Assembly: GCA_013176395.1 (NCBI GenBank)
Contig: JABMLP010000001.1
Location: 1,364,001-1,428,000 of the forward strand
DNA: 64,000 nt
Direction: 5' to 3'
Origin: Venturia oleaginea
Taxonomy: Eukaryota > Ascomycota > Dothideomycetes > Venturiales > Venturiaceae
In this document: positions 1 through 11,916 of the stretch, piece by piece
Numbering within the stretch: the first letter of the stretch is position 1
How the letters are laid out: each line of letters opens with the position of its first letter
Notes under the pieces: model-generated
What the model was told of the DNA's origin: nothing
Database searches by the model: none
Seen by the model: the letters and a program-made list of their open reading frames with translations, nothing else
Program-made: the position numbers and the translations under genes

Positions 1-76
1 AACTTCATCTTCTATCCTTTATCCTCAGTCCACCACCAAACTCTCCCATCCCATCCAAACAAACCCTTCCATCCCA

Positions 77-329
77 ATGCTTCCCCTCTTCATAACCATC
101 TATCTACTTATCTTATCCTTCACTTCCGGGGTGAGATCCCAGGCTCGCTCTTGCCCACTCGAATGCGTCAAAGCTCTTAACAACTGCGGCGCCTCACTGG
201 TAAATTAGCATCCAAAACCCCCCTGATGAATTTCCTTGCTCATCATGCTTTTAGGGTCAACCTTATTACTGTCAATATTGGGATGGTCGTGATTGTAAAG
301 GTACTGGTAAATGTGGGCCGGGGAATTAG
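77..329 (+). CDS. Small secreted cysteine-rich protein (candidate effector-like)
   Basis: Two exons, 77-199 and 255-329, give a 65-residue protein; the 55-bp intron runs GTAAAT...TTTTAG and is phase 0. Residues 1-22 form a hydrophobic signal peptide (MLPLFITIYLLILSFTSG...). The remaining roughly 43 residues hold six cysteines, an even number suited to three disulfides, and the C-terminus is Gly/Tyr-rich (YYCQYWDGRDC, KCGPGN). It is too short for usual ORF cut-offs and only becomes visible after splicing. No known family is recognised. Size, secretion signal and Cys content match fungal small secreted proteins, which include effectors and antimicrobial peptides, but function is not established. 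It lies 260 bp beyond the 3' end of a convergent flavoprotein gene. Confidence 0.6.
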
Positions 330-592
330 ATTGGAGGTTTATGGGGGTGGGGTGGGGGCGAGGGTGTTGTTGTGAGATCTGCTTTGGTTTTTGTCAGTAG
401 CACTTCCAAATGGTAATTAACCATGATAGCTCTGCTTGATGTATCAGACTTGATGGAGGAAGTGATAATACTTCGCTGGGATATGTGCAACTTCATCACT
501 TGGTTCTGCAGTTGAGAATCCTACTGTATTTCTTCTTTATCCACCCAATTGTTCTTATCGTGATCTTTCTCTCTATATCAGTTACCATCGCA

Positions 593-1948
593 TCAGGTAT
601 ACCACGTTGGCTCAGGAACCTCCCCAAACAATTGATACCTACCCAACTCACGATTCTTATACGCAACAGGATCGTGAAGGGTATGGGTCCTGATATCCCT
701 CCAAAATCGATCCAACCCAATAGCAGACTTCGTGGCGCTAGCTCCAGTGACCTCGAATATACCCGCCGTCACCCTTAGGCCAGTATCAGTCGTTACAACC
801 TTTATACTCGCAACTTCTTCTGCAAACTCTCCCCTCTCCTGGGCTGTAAGAGCTGAACGGTCTAGGCCATATTTGGCATAGATGTGAGATGCAAAGGTAC
901 CAGCACGATCAGCGAGAGCTGTTGCGGCACGGAGATGGGCGTGGAGATTGCCGTAGGTTGAGAGGATGTAGAACTCGTCTGTTGCCTTTTCTTTGTTGTC
1001 GCCGCCAAATGGCCAAGCTCGAGTCTTGGTTGTGGTGTATTTTGCTGCGAAGTCAATCGCGCCGAGGGCGATCCCGAGATAAAAGTTGGAGAAAACGAGT
1101 TGGATGCTTTTAAAACAACTTAGCAAATGAAAGTGAACGACAGAGTAAGCTTACGTTGGCAATAGCAGACTGGCGAATGGAACACCCAGAACATCTGCTC
1201 TCGGTCGTTTGGTGCTGGCATCCCATCCCAGCGCATCTTTCCATGGAGAGCGGACATTGTCGATTTTGACGCTGCCAGATTCTGTGAGTCGAAGGCCTAC
1301 ATTGTCCCAATCATGACCAAACCGGATTCCCTCCTGCTTGGTCGGAACGATAGCGAAGATGTGATCTTCAGTACAGTCCAAAACGCCTTCAAGTACAGTG
1401 ACATCAGAAACCACACCCCCGGTATTGAAAAATTTGAAGCCATTGAAAACCAACTCTTCGCCTTCGGAGGTAATCTTCAGATCCGAGTTGCGAGGATTTA
1501 CCGCGCCACCAACAAAGAAATTGTTCGAAATGATTTCCTTCTGCCACTCGTCGGCCTGCTCTGCCGTTCCAACTACATTACCAACGGTGCTCCAGAACAA
1601 AGAGTACCCAAGAAGCATCGCAATTGAACCATCTCCTTTTGCTACCTCGCGGATGATCTTGTAGCCAACAGACCACTCTTGCCCACCACCACCATACTTC
1701 TCGGGTCCGAGTGCCTTCAACAATCCGGCGTGTTTGAGGAGTGCGACTTCTGCGACGGGAGATTTGTTTTCCTTGTCACGCTTGTTGGCATCGACTGCCA
1801 GAACCTCTGCAACCTCGTGTGCTCGCTGGAGCCATTCGGATTCGTTGGTGGGGAGGGCGGACCACTTTGCTTTGTACTGGTCGTAGACCGAAGGGTCACT
1901 GGCCACGTAGACCCCGGTACCATTGACTGGCTGTTGGATAGATCCCAT
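593..1948 (-). CDS. Acyl-CoA-dehydrogenase-fold flavin monooxygenase (DszC/SfnB-like)
   Basis: Two exons (1948-1155 and 1106-593) are joined across a 48-bp intron (GTAAGC...AAAAG), giving 435 residues. The N-terminal half has the all-helical acyl-CoA dehydrogenase N-domain (EVALLKHAGLLKALGPEKYGG, then GDGSIAMLLGYS). A beta-domain follows (VFNGFKFFNTGG, IFAIVPTKQEG). The C-terminal helical bundle, including IALGAIDFAAKYTTTKTR, comes after the intron. This layout is that of the flavin-dependent desulfurisation-enzyme branch (DszC, SfnB), often labelled 'thermophilic desulfurizing enzyme' in fungi. Members use reduced flavin and oxygen on sulfur compounds or related substrates; the substrate here is unknown. 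There is no organelle signal. The start follows a clean upstream stop and fits family length. Confidence 0.8.
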
Positions 1949-2626
1949 TGTTGCTTTCCAGAAGGTTTGAGAATGGGCAGAGAAAGAATCTTAAGAGAGA
2001 ACGTTTCATCGTTTTATCACAACAGATCTCCCAGAGACCAGGATGTCGAGACTCTACCTATATGATTTCCAAACTTAGCCAGAGCTGTTTGCTCCGCATT
2101 CAAGCACAAAAGGAGGACCCGTAAATGGCTCAAGAGCCTCCATGAATGTCGAGCCCTGCTATTGCGTCTTCGGATCAGCATCGCATCTGCAAACTGATAG
2201 GAATCACGCATTCACAAATGCGTGTATTTTTGTGGAGGTGGAGTTTTGCGAGCTGGGTGTGGATTATGTTGCAATCGGCCCTCAGATTTCGTGCTCGCCC
2301 TGCAGAAGCGAGCATGTCGATCACTAGATGCCTTCTGGCGGTCTGGAGCGGTTTCAAGTTATGAACAATCGGTCGTGTTGATGAGGCCTCTTGCCTCGAG
2401 TGTGTTGGTGAGAAGGTGATGGTGGATGAAGAGTTTTGAATTTTGGAGATTTGATCCCAAACTCGCATCAGGCCACAAGGATCATAGGCACAATTGCTTC
2501 TTTCTGTCGCGTCCGCGTCGCGTCGCGTCTCAGATCTTCAAACCTGTCTTTCTACAGTAGAGAATGCCACGTTCTCGATACATCTAATTAAAATTCTTGA
2601 GTCTTGCCCTCTTTGCATCCATTCGC
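1949..2626. other. Intergenic region between flavoprotein and DUR3
   Basis: This holds the 5' flank of the flavoprotein gene and the 3' flank of DUR3. A small CG-rich direct repeat (GTCGCGTC-type units near 2507-2528) is visible. No convincing coding frame was seen. Confidence 0.6.
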
Positions 2627-5185
2627 CTATAGTACTTCCTTGACACCAGCCGGCGCACCAATCTTGTCAACCTTCTCATTGCTGGCTCTAGCAGACTCAG
2701 ATTCATCATACCGCTGTCGATGCTGATGCTGATCAAGCTTATCACTTTTTTGTCCTGTCTTACCAAAGAGAGCTTTCGCCGAAGACAGAAGGAGATGGCG
2801 CCCTTCAATGATCGGATAAATCGTGACGCTGAAGAAAGAGAAGAAAGCCCACAGAAGGGAGACGATGACCCATCCTGTGAAGAACTTCCTGCTGAATTGG
2901 TATGCCGTGCCGTACATCGTCAGCGGCCAGATGATGAACAAAGCCAAGAAGAGGAAGACGGTGATGCCGCGAGCAACGTAGGCAGCCTTTTTGAGACGTA
3001 TAGGATCGTAAGTCGGGTCTTCGTAAGCGTAGTCTTTCTCGTTATCTGCATCGTCGATCAGGCGAATAGCACCGAGGGTTTCCCATCCGTAATTTGCGTT
3101 TTGGAAGATTGATATGCCGATTGTGACGACGGCAGCGGCACCGATCCCGGCGATACAGCCATACAAACATGGATCAGTGGCGCCGACAGAAGCGATGGTT
3201 ACCTCTCCAGAGAAACGTTGGGCAAGGGTCAACTAGAGGCAAAGGGAGTCAAAATCGATCGATCATAGAGTATAAGGAGGAGCAATTTCATACCCATGTG
3301 ATCACTGCGGCAAAGAATCCAACCCAGATAGAAGCGGTGGCTGCCAATGATCCCTGCCTCGATGAGAAGAACGTTGCGACAAGCCCAGGTAGAGCCGAGC
3401 CGGTGAAAATGCCAGTCATGTTCTGCAGAGAGTAGGGTTAGCATTAATCTTTTCCATTCCAACCAGCACAACGGGACACTAAACTCACGTAAATAAAGCC
3501 CAGGTCGATTTTAACTCCATGCAGCATAGAGCCAAATGCGGCCATGAATATGGCCATGCCTGCAACGCACCAATGCCCGGCGCGTAGAACTTGGGTGTCA
3601 GTCGCTTTGGGGTTAATGTCTGTACGGTGTATTAGATTGATGGCTCGATTGGTATTTCAATGATGCTGCGTACAAGTCTTGTAAACGTCGTATGAAAGGA
3701 CAGTGGATGACCCAATTAGCACACTGGAGATGGCACTTGTGCAGGACATGAACATGAGGACGAGAACTAGGTACCAGACTGATTAGCAGACAAATATGCA
3801 GGGATTCAGGAAGATTCGCTAGGCTTACCTGCTCCTGCGCCACCATTACCAGCAATCGTTATTGCTGCGTATGGTAAGGCCAATCCAGCGCCTACCTCGG
3901 ACGTATTCATCCTACGTGGGAAAGTTGGGAAAGCGGGAGTGTTCTCCAGTGCAACTGCGAGAATGCCCATTGTGGTGGCCTGGAGCTGAATAAGTATCAC
4001 AGGTCAAACGTAATCGAAAGTGTGATGACATACTAGGGTAAACGGCATCGCATACCATGCTAGACCTCCAAGCACGTATCCGGGAATTGCAGAAGCAGGG
4101 TCAGCAGCAATTCCTTTCTGGTGGAATGAGTTGTCAAGGAAGACAATTCCAGTGTATTCCAGGATACTGAGAATGGCGAATTTGAGGGCGCCAAGCGACC
4201 GAATGGTAAGGTAACTCCCGTTCTTGGTTGGCGCAGAGTAGTTGTTTCGCTTCGCCGCTTCAATTAGAAGGTCCCACATGCGCCCAGGCGATCTGACCTG
4301 ATTTCCAGTAGCATACACCTTGAACCAAAAGACGAGAATGATAATGAGAATGATGGCCGTGTGGATCTAAACACAATATGTCAACGCCTTTCTAGCTATG
4401 GTTGCAAGAGAAGTCCTTACGTAGTCCGTCAATATGGTAGCTCTCAGACCGCCACGAATGGTATACGCAGAGACAGATAAAGGAAGCAGCCAAAGACTGG
4501 CATATACGCTCATCCCGGTCAAGGAATTGATCGCGGCAGCTCCTCCAATGAGAATTGAAGAGACGACCAAGATGTTGGAAGCAAGACTGAAAAACATGTA
4601 GGACCAATGTGCCACCGTGCCATATCTAATGCGAATGATCTCGAGAAAAGTTCGAGCGTTTGGTGCCTTCCTCTTGCATTGCTGTCTGTCGTTAATCACC
4701 AGCTCCGAGAGAAAGTATCAGTAGACTTACGATGGCCAAATTTGAGAAGACCATGATCTGGGTACTATTACAAGCAGCATAGAAGAACGATCCAGCGACA
4801 CCATATTGATAGGCAACAGTGACCGAGGATAGCAAGGTAGTGCTCCATGTCCAAGAAGACGTCACACCAGCGGCAGTTAAACCTGTTCCTAAAGATCTCT
4901 TTGCGACTGAATGAAAGTCCAAAGTTAGTGAGTGTCTCCAGGCCAGTGTACCACCTACTTACCGGTAAATTCCTCGGAGTTCTCAATATTTCCTCTCCTT
5001 TTCATGATTGCACTGACACCTATCATTCCCAAGGCGAATAGAGAGCCAAGTCCAACAACAACGCCATAGCCAGCGCCCTGGGTCATGAGAGTCAGTAAAA
5101 CTACAGCATTCGATGAGGCTAGGTTCTCATGCTCGGAATCTCGACTTACCTGAGTTAAAGGAACCGCAGGAACCGTGTCAGCCAT
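2627..5185 (-). CDS. DUR3: Urea active transporter, sodium:solute symporter family
   Basis: Ten exons on the minus strand run 5185-5150, 5077-4963, 4906-4731, 4681-4421, 4366-4034, 3985-3829, 3766-3674, 3619-3489, 3422-3294 and 3232-2627. All nine introns are GT-AG, 48-72 bp, and the phases close to 678 residues. The start MADTVPAVPLTQ is split from GAGYGVVVGLGSLFALGM by the first intron, as in other DUR3 proteins. Family blocks are continuous: TSSWTWSTTLLSS, TFLEIIRIRYG, IRGGLRATILTDY, FTGSALPGL and the cytosolic tail after IYPIIEG. About 15 hydrophobic segments are expected. DUR3 imports urea (and polyamines in yeast) by cation symport at the plasma membrane and is normally nitrogen-repressed; no GATA-site analysis was made here. 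Confidence 0.9.
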
Positions 5186-6685
5186 TTCTAGCAGATTGTT
5201 GTCTTGAAGCAAAGTTGTCAAGTGAAAGAGACGAGAATGTAACAAATAATACTGGATTCTGACCGAAGATCGACCCAAGGTACGTATGCCCATGTTTCTT
5301 CTAATTTTCCAGCCCACAAGGCTGAGTTGAGCACTCTACTTCAAGTCCAAATCACGTAACTGTGTTAGCTCCAACATTATCAAGCTACAAACTCAATAGG
5401 ATGCCACAAGATAGCAACTCATCACAATATCGATCTTGAGACAACGCCTCGAAGCTTTATTCCAGGTCCACGCACTCATAACGGTGCGCCAGGATGCCCC
5501 AATCCTGCGGGTTTCAATCCCAATCGCGCTGCGTTCATGCATAGCTAAGATCAAAGGAGAGTCAGATGTCGGTATTCGCCATAGATTGCAAGGTGACAGG
5601 GAAGATACGGCTCTGAAAGCGTGCTTGTTGTAGATAAACATAAAATCGTAATTGGAGCAGAAGATGACGAATATCTGACTTGCACCGGGATCGACGAAGA
5701 ATGCGGTCGCGGGCACGTCTGTTAGTAGCCAATGAGGTTGGTGCTATTTGTCCATCGGGTCAACATTCTTTAATGATGGCTCATTGCAATCCGGGATGGA
5801 TGCGGAGGAACTTGTCGATGGTGAGGTTTTGGTGTAGAAAAGAGTCGCAAAAACAGACGTGCTGGTATGAAGCTACCCCCTCAAAGCGTGAAGATCATCC
5901 CAGACATTTTCCAAAGGATCCGAGGTCCCATGTCCTTTGAAATCATCACAGAACATACGTCAAGTTTCACAGTGGTGAAAAGCATAGGCGAGTGGGAGGA
6001 AGTGCAAGACTTCCCTCCGAACACTTCAAGTTTCCACAGCGGTTCTAGCGGTTCCGAAGCATACATCACGGAAATCTCAACCATACATTGGGCACGGCAC
6101 AAAGAACGAGAGAATCAAAAGGACTTACCACGATACGAGAGTTAGAGGCAAGATCATGTAAGTTTCAATGGCAACAATAATATGAAAGATATCACACCTA
6201 GTGAACCATAACCGTCAAAGCATCGCCATCATTTCCATATCGCCATAATCGCGGCTATCACCATCAATTCACGATCCTAACTCACCAGCAATTTGTCGCT
6301 GTCGATTAGGAATCTCAAGAACATCACATCTCATTCGCCTCCCCTCTCACTAGCTATCAGAACAAAATCTAATTCACCCATCACGATTTATGGCAGTCTT
6401 TTCCTGTCTGGAATTCTCTCCATCTCCGTGTATGACGCGAATGTCACTATACACCTAGATAGCATTCGACGGATATTCTCAAGGAGGCAGCACTAATCTC
6501 TGAATGTAACCGCTGGTCCACTCCAAAGTCTTGGTGTCCCTTCAAATGGCATTTCCCACAATGTCTTCGGGCCATCCAAGACATTAACATTGAAAATACT
6601 ATCTTACAATCGACGATATGCCCGATTAAGGAGTAGGCTGGCACAACAACGGCTCCTATACCCTTGTTTCATGGTCTCTCCTATA
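5186..6685. other. Intergenic region, DUR3 promoter and PNS1 3' flank
   Basis: About 1.5 kb with no recognisable gene. The longest frames are short and lack splice partners or known motifs. The part next to 5185 must carry the DUR3 promoter. Confidence 0.5.
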
Positions 6686-8443
6686 TTACGCATGAATAGC
6701 CTGCTGAACATGGGGATACACAGACACCATCCTGGCGTACAGGTCCGGGTGATCCCTCATCAAGACTTCTGGATCCCAAGCACTTGCCACAAAGATAGTA
6801 TCGATACCGCTACTCAGTGGAGTGGTAAAGACATTGCAGATCTGCAGACCAATCAAGAATGCGAACGCGACCACGACGGGCGTGTAAGATCCATCCGAGT
6901 TGTAGGCCGGACTCGTGAAGATGAGGTAGCAGTACGCGAGGAGAGCACAGGCGTAAGCGGTGAATGTTGCTCCCATAGTGAGAACGGGGCCAACCAAGCA
7001 TTCGTTAACAAGGGCGTCGATGCCACGGTTTTTAATCATGCTGGTGGGCGTTAGCAGAAAATATTACCAGAAGAGTACGAAGTGACTTACGTCCATGTAT
7101 CCTTCGCAGCCTTGAAGTATGATTTACCATATAACGCAATGTGAGAGAAGGCGTATCTATTGACAAACTGGACAGCCCAATCCAATAGCCCAATAATGCA
7201 TTGTAGACAACAGAACAAGATTGTACCAAGAATGTTTCCGTCTTGGCCTGCCTGATTCTGAGCAATAGAACACGCCTGTCTCAACATGTTGATAATCGCA
7301 ACAACCAATGAACCGAGACTGATACTGCCGAAGGAATAAGTCATTGCGCGCTTGAAAGCACCTCTGGTTGGCCCCCTGGGCATGTTGTGCGAACAGAAGT
7401 ACCAACTGCCATAGACGCCTGAGATCGTAGTATGCACAATGTTCTTCAAGACCTCTGAGATCCAGTATGCGGCGAATGTAATGAAGACCAAGAGACCTAT
7501 AACTTTTGCGCTTGAGCAACCACCAACCCCTGTGCTGCAAGCTGGATTCTGTCCAGGTTCGTATTTGACGTAAACCGCTACCAGTGTGACAGAAAACCAG
7601 GCTCCAAAAGCTGTTGCGATCAGGCCTCCGATGAAGGATACGAGGTAGACGTGGCCATATCGTTTCGAGACATCAATGCTGGTCTGTAGCATGAGAACGG
7701 AGAAGGGAATTCGTGGGATCCAAGAGATGAAGCAGATGCTGGTGAAAGTTAGCGAGTGTATACCAGCTTCTAGCAAAGGCAGCACTTACACGGTGAAAAT
7801 CGAGAACAGCAAGAAGACAATGCCTCCGGACCAGTACCTCCTTGAAAGCATGTAGATAGCTGTTGCAAACCCAAAGACGATGTTGAGGATGCCCGACACC
7901 CAAATGAACTGCTTCGTGAAGACACGCGCCACCCAGACATAGCCATAAGAAAGAAAGATGGAAACAGCTAGGCAGAATATGAAGAGGACTAGGGTATTCG
8001 TATCGAGGCCAAAGTCGTTGCGACTGTCGTAGATTCCACCTCCATTGAAGGCTTTGGTAGCCGCATAGCCTTGAATTGAGATAGCGGAGACGACTACGAA
8101 GCCAGCGAAGGTAATTAAGAACTACGAAGACATGTGTTAGCAACTGGTTATCCTACACTACTGGCGTTGTTTGTCGGACCGGGCGCATAATCAACAAGGC
8201 GCAAAAACTCACCAACAATGCTGCCCACCAGTCATTGAACTTTGGCTTATCCAATTTGAATGCTTGCGAGAAATCCAGCTTCTCTCCTCCAGCATCGTAA
8301 TTCTGCGGCGCATAGTTTCCATACTCGGGCGGGTTTTGTTGGTATTGATTCTTCTGGTCGTATTCTTGAGGAGGTTGCGCATAGTTCATCTGCGGCGCGC
8401 CCTCCTGATAATAATGCTGAGCCGAGCCTCGATTGTTCGCCAT
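6686..8443 (-). CDS. PNS1: Choline-transporter-like (CTL/SLC44) family protein PNS1
   Basis: Four exons (8443-8213, 8121-7790, 7738-7091, 7040-6686) give 521 residues. An N-terminal Pro/Gln/Tyr-rich cytosolic tail (YYQEGAPQMNYAQPPQEYD) precedes the signature FKLDKPKFNDWWA and roughly ten membrane segments. The C-terminal region contains the CTL hallmark around SHIALYGKSYFKAAKDTW and NRGIDALVNE. PNS1 proteins sit in the plasma membrane; a role in choline transport is assumed from animal relatives and not proven in yeast. The start at 8443 was chosen because MANNRGSAQHYYQ resembles other fungal PNS1 starts. An in-frame extension to 8536 or 8545 is possible. Confidence 0.88.
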
Positions 8444-9293
8444 TTCAGTTCTGGGACTTTGGGGACGTGGAGAACTGGAGGAAGCGTTATAGCTGTCGCA
8501 TCCGACCTGGACTGCCTGCTGCTCCAAGCTTGACATTTCGTACATTGAATGGAGACAAACATGTGAGGATTGTAGGCTTATGACATAGTGGGTGTAACCT
8601 GATGTGGCTTGGGCAGCTATTAAACAAATTGAATCTAATTAATCGCAGGGAATCGCATGCAACATACTGTACTGTTGGAGTTCGGGGATGGAAGTCTGTT
8701 CTACCGCATATGGTCCTCCTTACTTCCAAAGCTACACGCACTTCGGTTCTGGAAGCACCTCCCACTATAGATCCTCGCGCCTTCAAGTATTCAATGCACA
8801 GTCTCGTTCACTACCTCCGAATCTTGCAATGGAACTCTTTCAAGATGAGGAGAGCTATTTCAAAATAAAGGCCAAGGACGCCGCTGAGCTTGCTTGTATT
8901 ACCAACCAAAACTCAAATATCAAGCTGCATCTTTTGTGGCACAATGCCTTACACATAGTCTCCTTGACGGGTGGCCGACATGGCGATTCGACGTACTGCA
9001 AAATCCCAGCACCAACAGCCGCTTCTTTCCCGACAATACCTACAAACAATATCGAACAATAACAACAATGACTCTTTCCTCATTGACCTACAACAGTGTC
9101 AGCAAACAGCACCTTCCAGTTCGTCACATAACACCCACAACATCTTCACGACAATTATTTCCCAGTAGCGCAACGATAGGAATATACTCACAACACCGCG
9201 GCAGAGAGAGGTTCATAGACCCACCCAGAACCCTCGTTGATTCGTAACTCATCCTACAACACTAACACTTACCGCGTAGTCATAACGGCCACA
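8444..9293. other. Intergenic region between PNS1 and the MARVEL gene
   Basis: Divergent upstream region of PNS1 (minus) and the MARVEL-like gene (plus). Positions 8444-8545 may code for an N-terminal extension of PNS1. CA/AC-rich stretches near 9040-9170 fit a fungal 5' UTR. No other gene was seen. Confidence 0.5.
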
Positions 9294-9794
9294 ATGTCTC
9301 GCTCCCAGATCTACCTCCAGAACGCTCCGCTCGGGACAACAGGTAGAGTAATCCAAAGCATCGCTCGCGTCACCCAAATATTCTTCGGCACCATCATCGC
9401 CATCATCCTCGGCGTCACTCTCGGAAATGCCTGGCACTACAAAGCCGGCTGGCACCACTTCTGGGCATTCTCCTGCGTAGTAGCCTCTGCCTCCTGCCTC
9501 AGCGCCATAGCCCTCTGCAGCAGCAAAGTAAAGAGCTACTGCTATTTCATCGCCGATGGACTCTTCACCGTCCTGTGGGTTGTGATTAGCGCCGGCTTCG
9601 GGTCTGCGTACTTTCCCTTTCCGAAACAGGAGTTGCCGCTGAATGAGGGTACGACGGGTCCAGGCTTGACGGCGATGAGGGCGGTTGCTGTGTTGAATTT
9701 GATGGTTTTGGTGGCTTGGGCTTGTACTTGGGGCATGGCGGTTTGGCATTTTGGAAGAGTGAGGAAGGTGGTGGAGAGGGGTAGGCTGGCTTGA
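9294..9794 (+). CDS. MARVEL-like four-helix membrane protein
   Basis: Single exon, 166 residues, starting MSRSQIYLQ. Four hydrophobic segments are evident: around FFGTIIAIILGVTLG, FWAFSCVVASASCLSAIAL, YFIADGLFTVLWVVISAGFGS and VAVLNLMVLVAWACTWGMAVW. This arrangement and size match fungal MARVEL-domain proteins, which associate with membrane microdomains. The C-terminus is short and basic (GRVRKVVERGRLA). The ATG at 9294 has a good context (ACA ATG TCT); a longer frame from 9237 only adds non-conserved residues. Specific function unknown. Confidence 0.65.
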   Translation: MSRSQIYLQNAPLGTTGRVIQSIARVTQIFFGTIIAIILGVTLGNAWHYKAGWHHFWAFSCVVASASCLSAIALCSSKVKSYCYFIADGLFTVLWVVISAGFGSAYFPFPKQELPLNEGTTGPGLTAMRAVAVLNLMVLVAWACTWGMAVWHFGRVRKVVERGRLA

Positions 9795-10264
9795 ATACGC
9801 GATTTGATACTGTGCTTTGCTTACAGTTTTTTTCTTGCAGATGCTCGGAGGATGGGTATCAGCGGCGACTATGGTGGTTACACTGGAGGTCATGAGCCAA
9901 AGCTTGGGGGGCGGACGAGTCTCGATTGGAAACAATCGATTCTTCGGTGGAAATTGGTCTCAAAGATTTGATGGAGGGCGCAGGCAGGCATTATTCGGGC
10001 AGTTCTGTATGATTTGATGAAGGAATGGTGGAGTCAATCAATATTAGCAATGGGATTCCTCAGTCCTATCCAGTCTCCTGTTATTGTGTGTTCTTGAGTG
10101 CTAATGGCTCTAGATCTGTAATCTGGCTAGGCAACCATGGCAAGAACACCAGCTTCACTTTGTCTCTACTTTCCTCCACTCGCTCCTTTCACCTTGACCT
10201 CTATTACTCAGGCAAATTCAATGCCGCATTCCCTCACTTTCCTCTCGTTCCACAATTTTCCGCC

Positions 10265-11788
10265 ATGGCGCCTGCACCAACTTCTTCCAGCAATGCTGCA
10301 GCACTCCAATCACTCCTCGAAGACTTCCAGCAGCATATAGACGGCGGTCAAGCCCTGCTGTTGAGCCTCACAGAGCTTGCCCCTCACATGTTAGCACCGC
10401 GGGAATGGGTCAAACTTCAGATACCACAGAAATTGATCGATATCCAAACTCAACTGGAATATGCCATTTGGTATGAGCAGGACAGAAAGCACATGGCATT
10501 ACCCGGGAAAGAAAACGTCAAGAACATGCGAGTGAGGTACGAAGAGAACTCTAAAAAGAACCCACAACCTTTAAGCTCGCAGCTTCAGACGCCTGGTTCT
10601 GAGCGCCCAGATTTACACATTTCGGACTTGCAACTTGAGAGTTCACAACATATCAAGTCGAAGCTTGCAGGCTCTCAACTTTTGGAAAGACAGTTACTTC
10701 AACTGCCAGTCTCCACTACGCAGCTTGGAGATGCTCAGCCGGTCAGATTACAAATCACCACTCCGCAAAAGCAGGCAGCGAGACAAATACTCTACTCAGA
10801 TGTTCCAGAGATTCCAGGAAGTGAACCTATGGTTCCGAAACGACGACAGGCCGCCCCTCCTAGTACCAATTTAAATGTTCAGGCTGCAACGAAAGTACCA
10901 GCGAACAACCTCCCTCTACGAAAACTGGCCGTAGAGCCGGTGGTCCAGCCAGCAGGCCCATCCCGAGTATTTCCCAAGGTTGCGAACACAAAGACACCAG
11001 TAGGCACCAAGCGACGCCGACGAGACAGCAGCGAAGAGTCCGAGAACTCTGACTATCGGCCCCAATCTTCACCCGAAAGCTCTTTGAGCGTCTCCCTCTC
11101 ACCATCTGCGTCTCCAGCACCAGCGCCTACGCCTACGCCTACACCGATCAAACGCGGCGCTCCACCTGCCAAACGTCGTGCGTTTCCCACAACACCGATT
11201 CGCCGACCGCCATCCGCTACACCGCGGCTATTGTCGGCTTTGAAGGGACAGACACCACTTACGCCCTCCTTTGTTGCTGCCAAAGGAGTGGAAGGAGGCG
11301 AAGAACAATCCATCACGTCTTCACAGGCCAACACACCTTCAGGTCGCAGCAAGATCATCGCTCGAGAGGATGACGAGCTGCTTGGGGACTTTGTGTTCAA
11401 GGATGTAGAGGAACTTTGTAGCTTGAAAGCTGATGAGGTGAGGAATTTGATTCGGACTGTTGCTGCGTTGAGGGCGTATTTTAATGGCGTGACGAAGAAG
11501 GGGATGATTGATTGTTATATGAGATGGCAGAGGGGCATAGTTTCTAAGAAGCGAGAGCTTGAAGAAGAGGAAGATGATGAGGGGGTAGAAGAAATGGAGA
11601 CGGAGGAGGATAAGAAGGAGGAAGTAGAAAAGGTCGAGAAGGGGGAGGAGGTAGCTGCTAAAGCTGCGGTTGCAGCCAACGCACAAGAGGTTATTGACCT
11701 TGTATCAGATAGTGAGGACGAGGAGGGCGGTGGATCGATAATTAACGTTCGGAAGCATGCGTCTCGGGAGCAGGAGAGATGGATTTGA
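10265..11788 (+). CDS. Disordered nuclear-type protein with acidic tail and SUMO-interacting motif
   Basis: Single exon of 507 residues from MAPAPTSSSNAAALQ. It opens with a short helical N-domain (about residues 8-75, LLEDFQQHIDGGQALLLSL), followed by a long Pro/Ser/Lys-rich disordered stretch with basic clusters such as KRRRRDSSEESEN. A compact helical segment (about 368-430, LLGDFVFKDVEELCSLK to CYMRWQRGIVSKK) comes next, then a Glu-rich run and finally VIDLVSDSEDEE near residue 475. That motif is a textbook SUMO-interacting motif: a hydrophobic core followed by acidic residues. The basic clusters suggest nuclear localisation. The frame stays open upstream to 10025, but 10265 has the better ATG context. 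Family not recognised. Confidence 0.65.
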   Translation: MAPAPTSSSNAAALQSLLEDFQQHIDGGQALLLSLTELAPHMLAPREWVKLQIPQKLIDIQTQLEYAIWYEQDRKHMALPGKENVKNMRVRYEENSKKNPQPLSSQLQTPGSERPDLHISDLQLESSQHIKSKLAGSQLLERQLLQLPVSTTQLGDAQPVRLQITTPQKQAARQILYSDVPEIPGSEPMVPKRRQAAPPSTNLNVQAATKVPANNLPLRKLAVEPVVQPAGPSRVFPKVANTKTPVGTKRRRRDSSEESENSDYRPQSSPESSLSVSLSPSASPAPAPTPTPTPIKRGAPPAKRRAFPTTPIRRPPSATPRLLSALKGQTPLTPSFVAAKGVEGGEEQSITSSQANTPSGRSKIIAREDDELLGDFVFKDVEELCSLKADEVRNLIRTVAALRAYFNGVTKKGMIDCYMRWQRGIVSKKRELEEEEDDEGVEEMETEEDKKEEVEKVEKGEEVAAKAAVAANAQEVIDLVSDSEDEEGGGSIINVRKHASREQERWI

Positions 11789-11916
11789 TCAAGGTCTAGA
11801 TAAGAAGTGGTTTCGCAACTGTAGCTTTTGGTATACTTCTTGCGTGGTCCGGTGGCATCAATAGAAAGATAAGTAGACGATAGCGTATAGACCTAGCCGT
11901 TCCTTTATAATAACTA

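Noticed and set aside
9249..9935. 228-aa minus-strand frame over the MARVEL-like gene
   Set aside because: Antisense shadow of the plus-strand coding exon, without family motifs.
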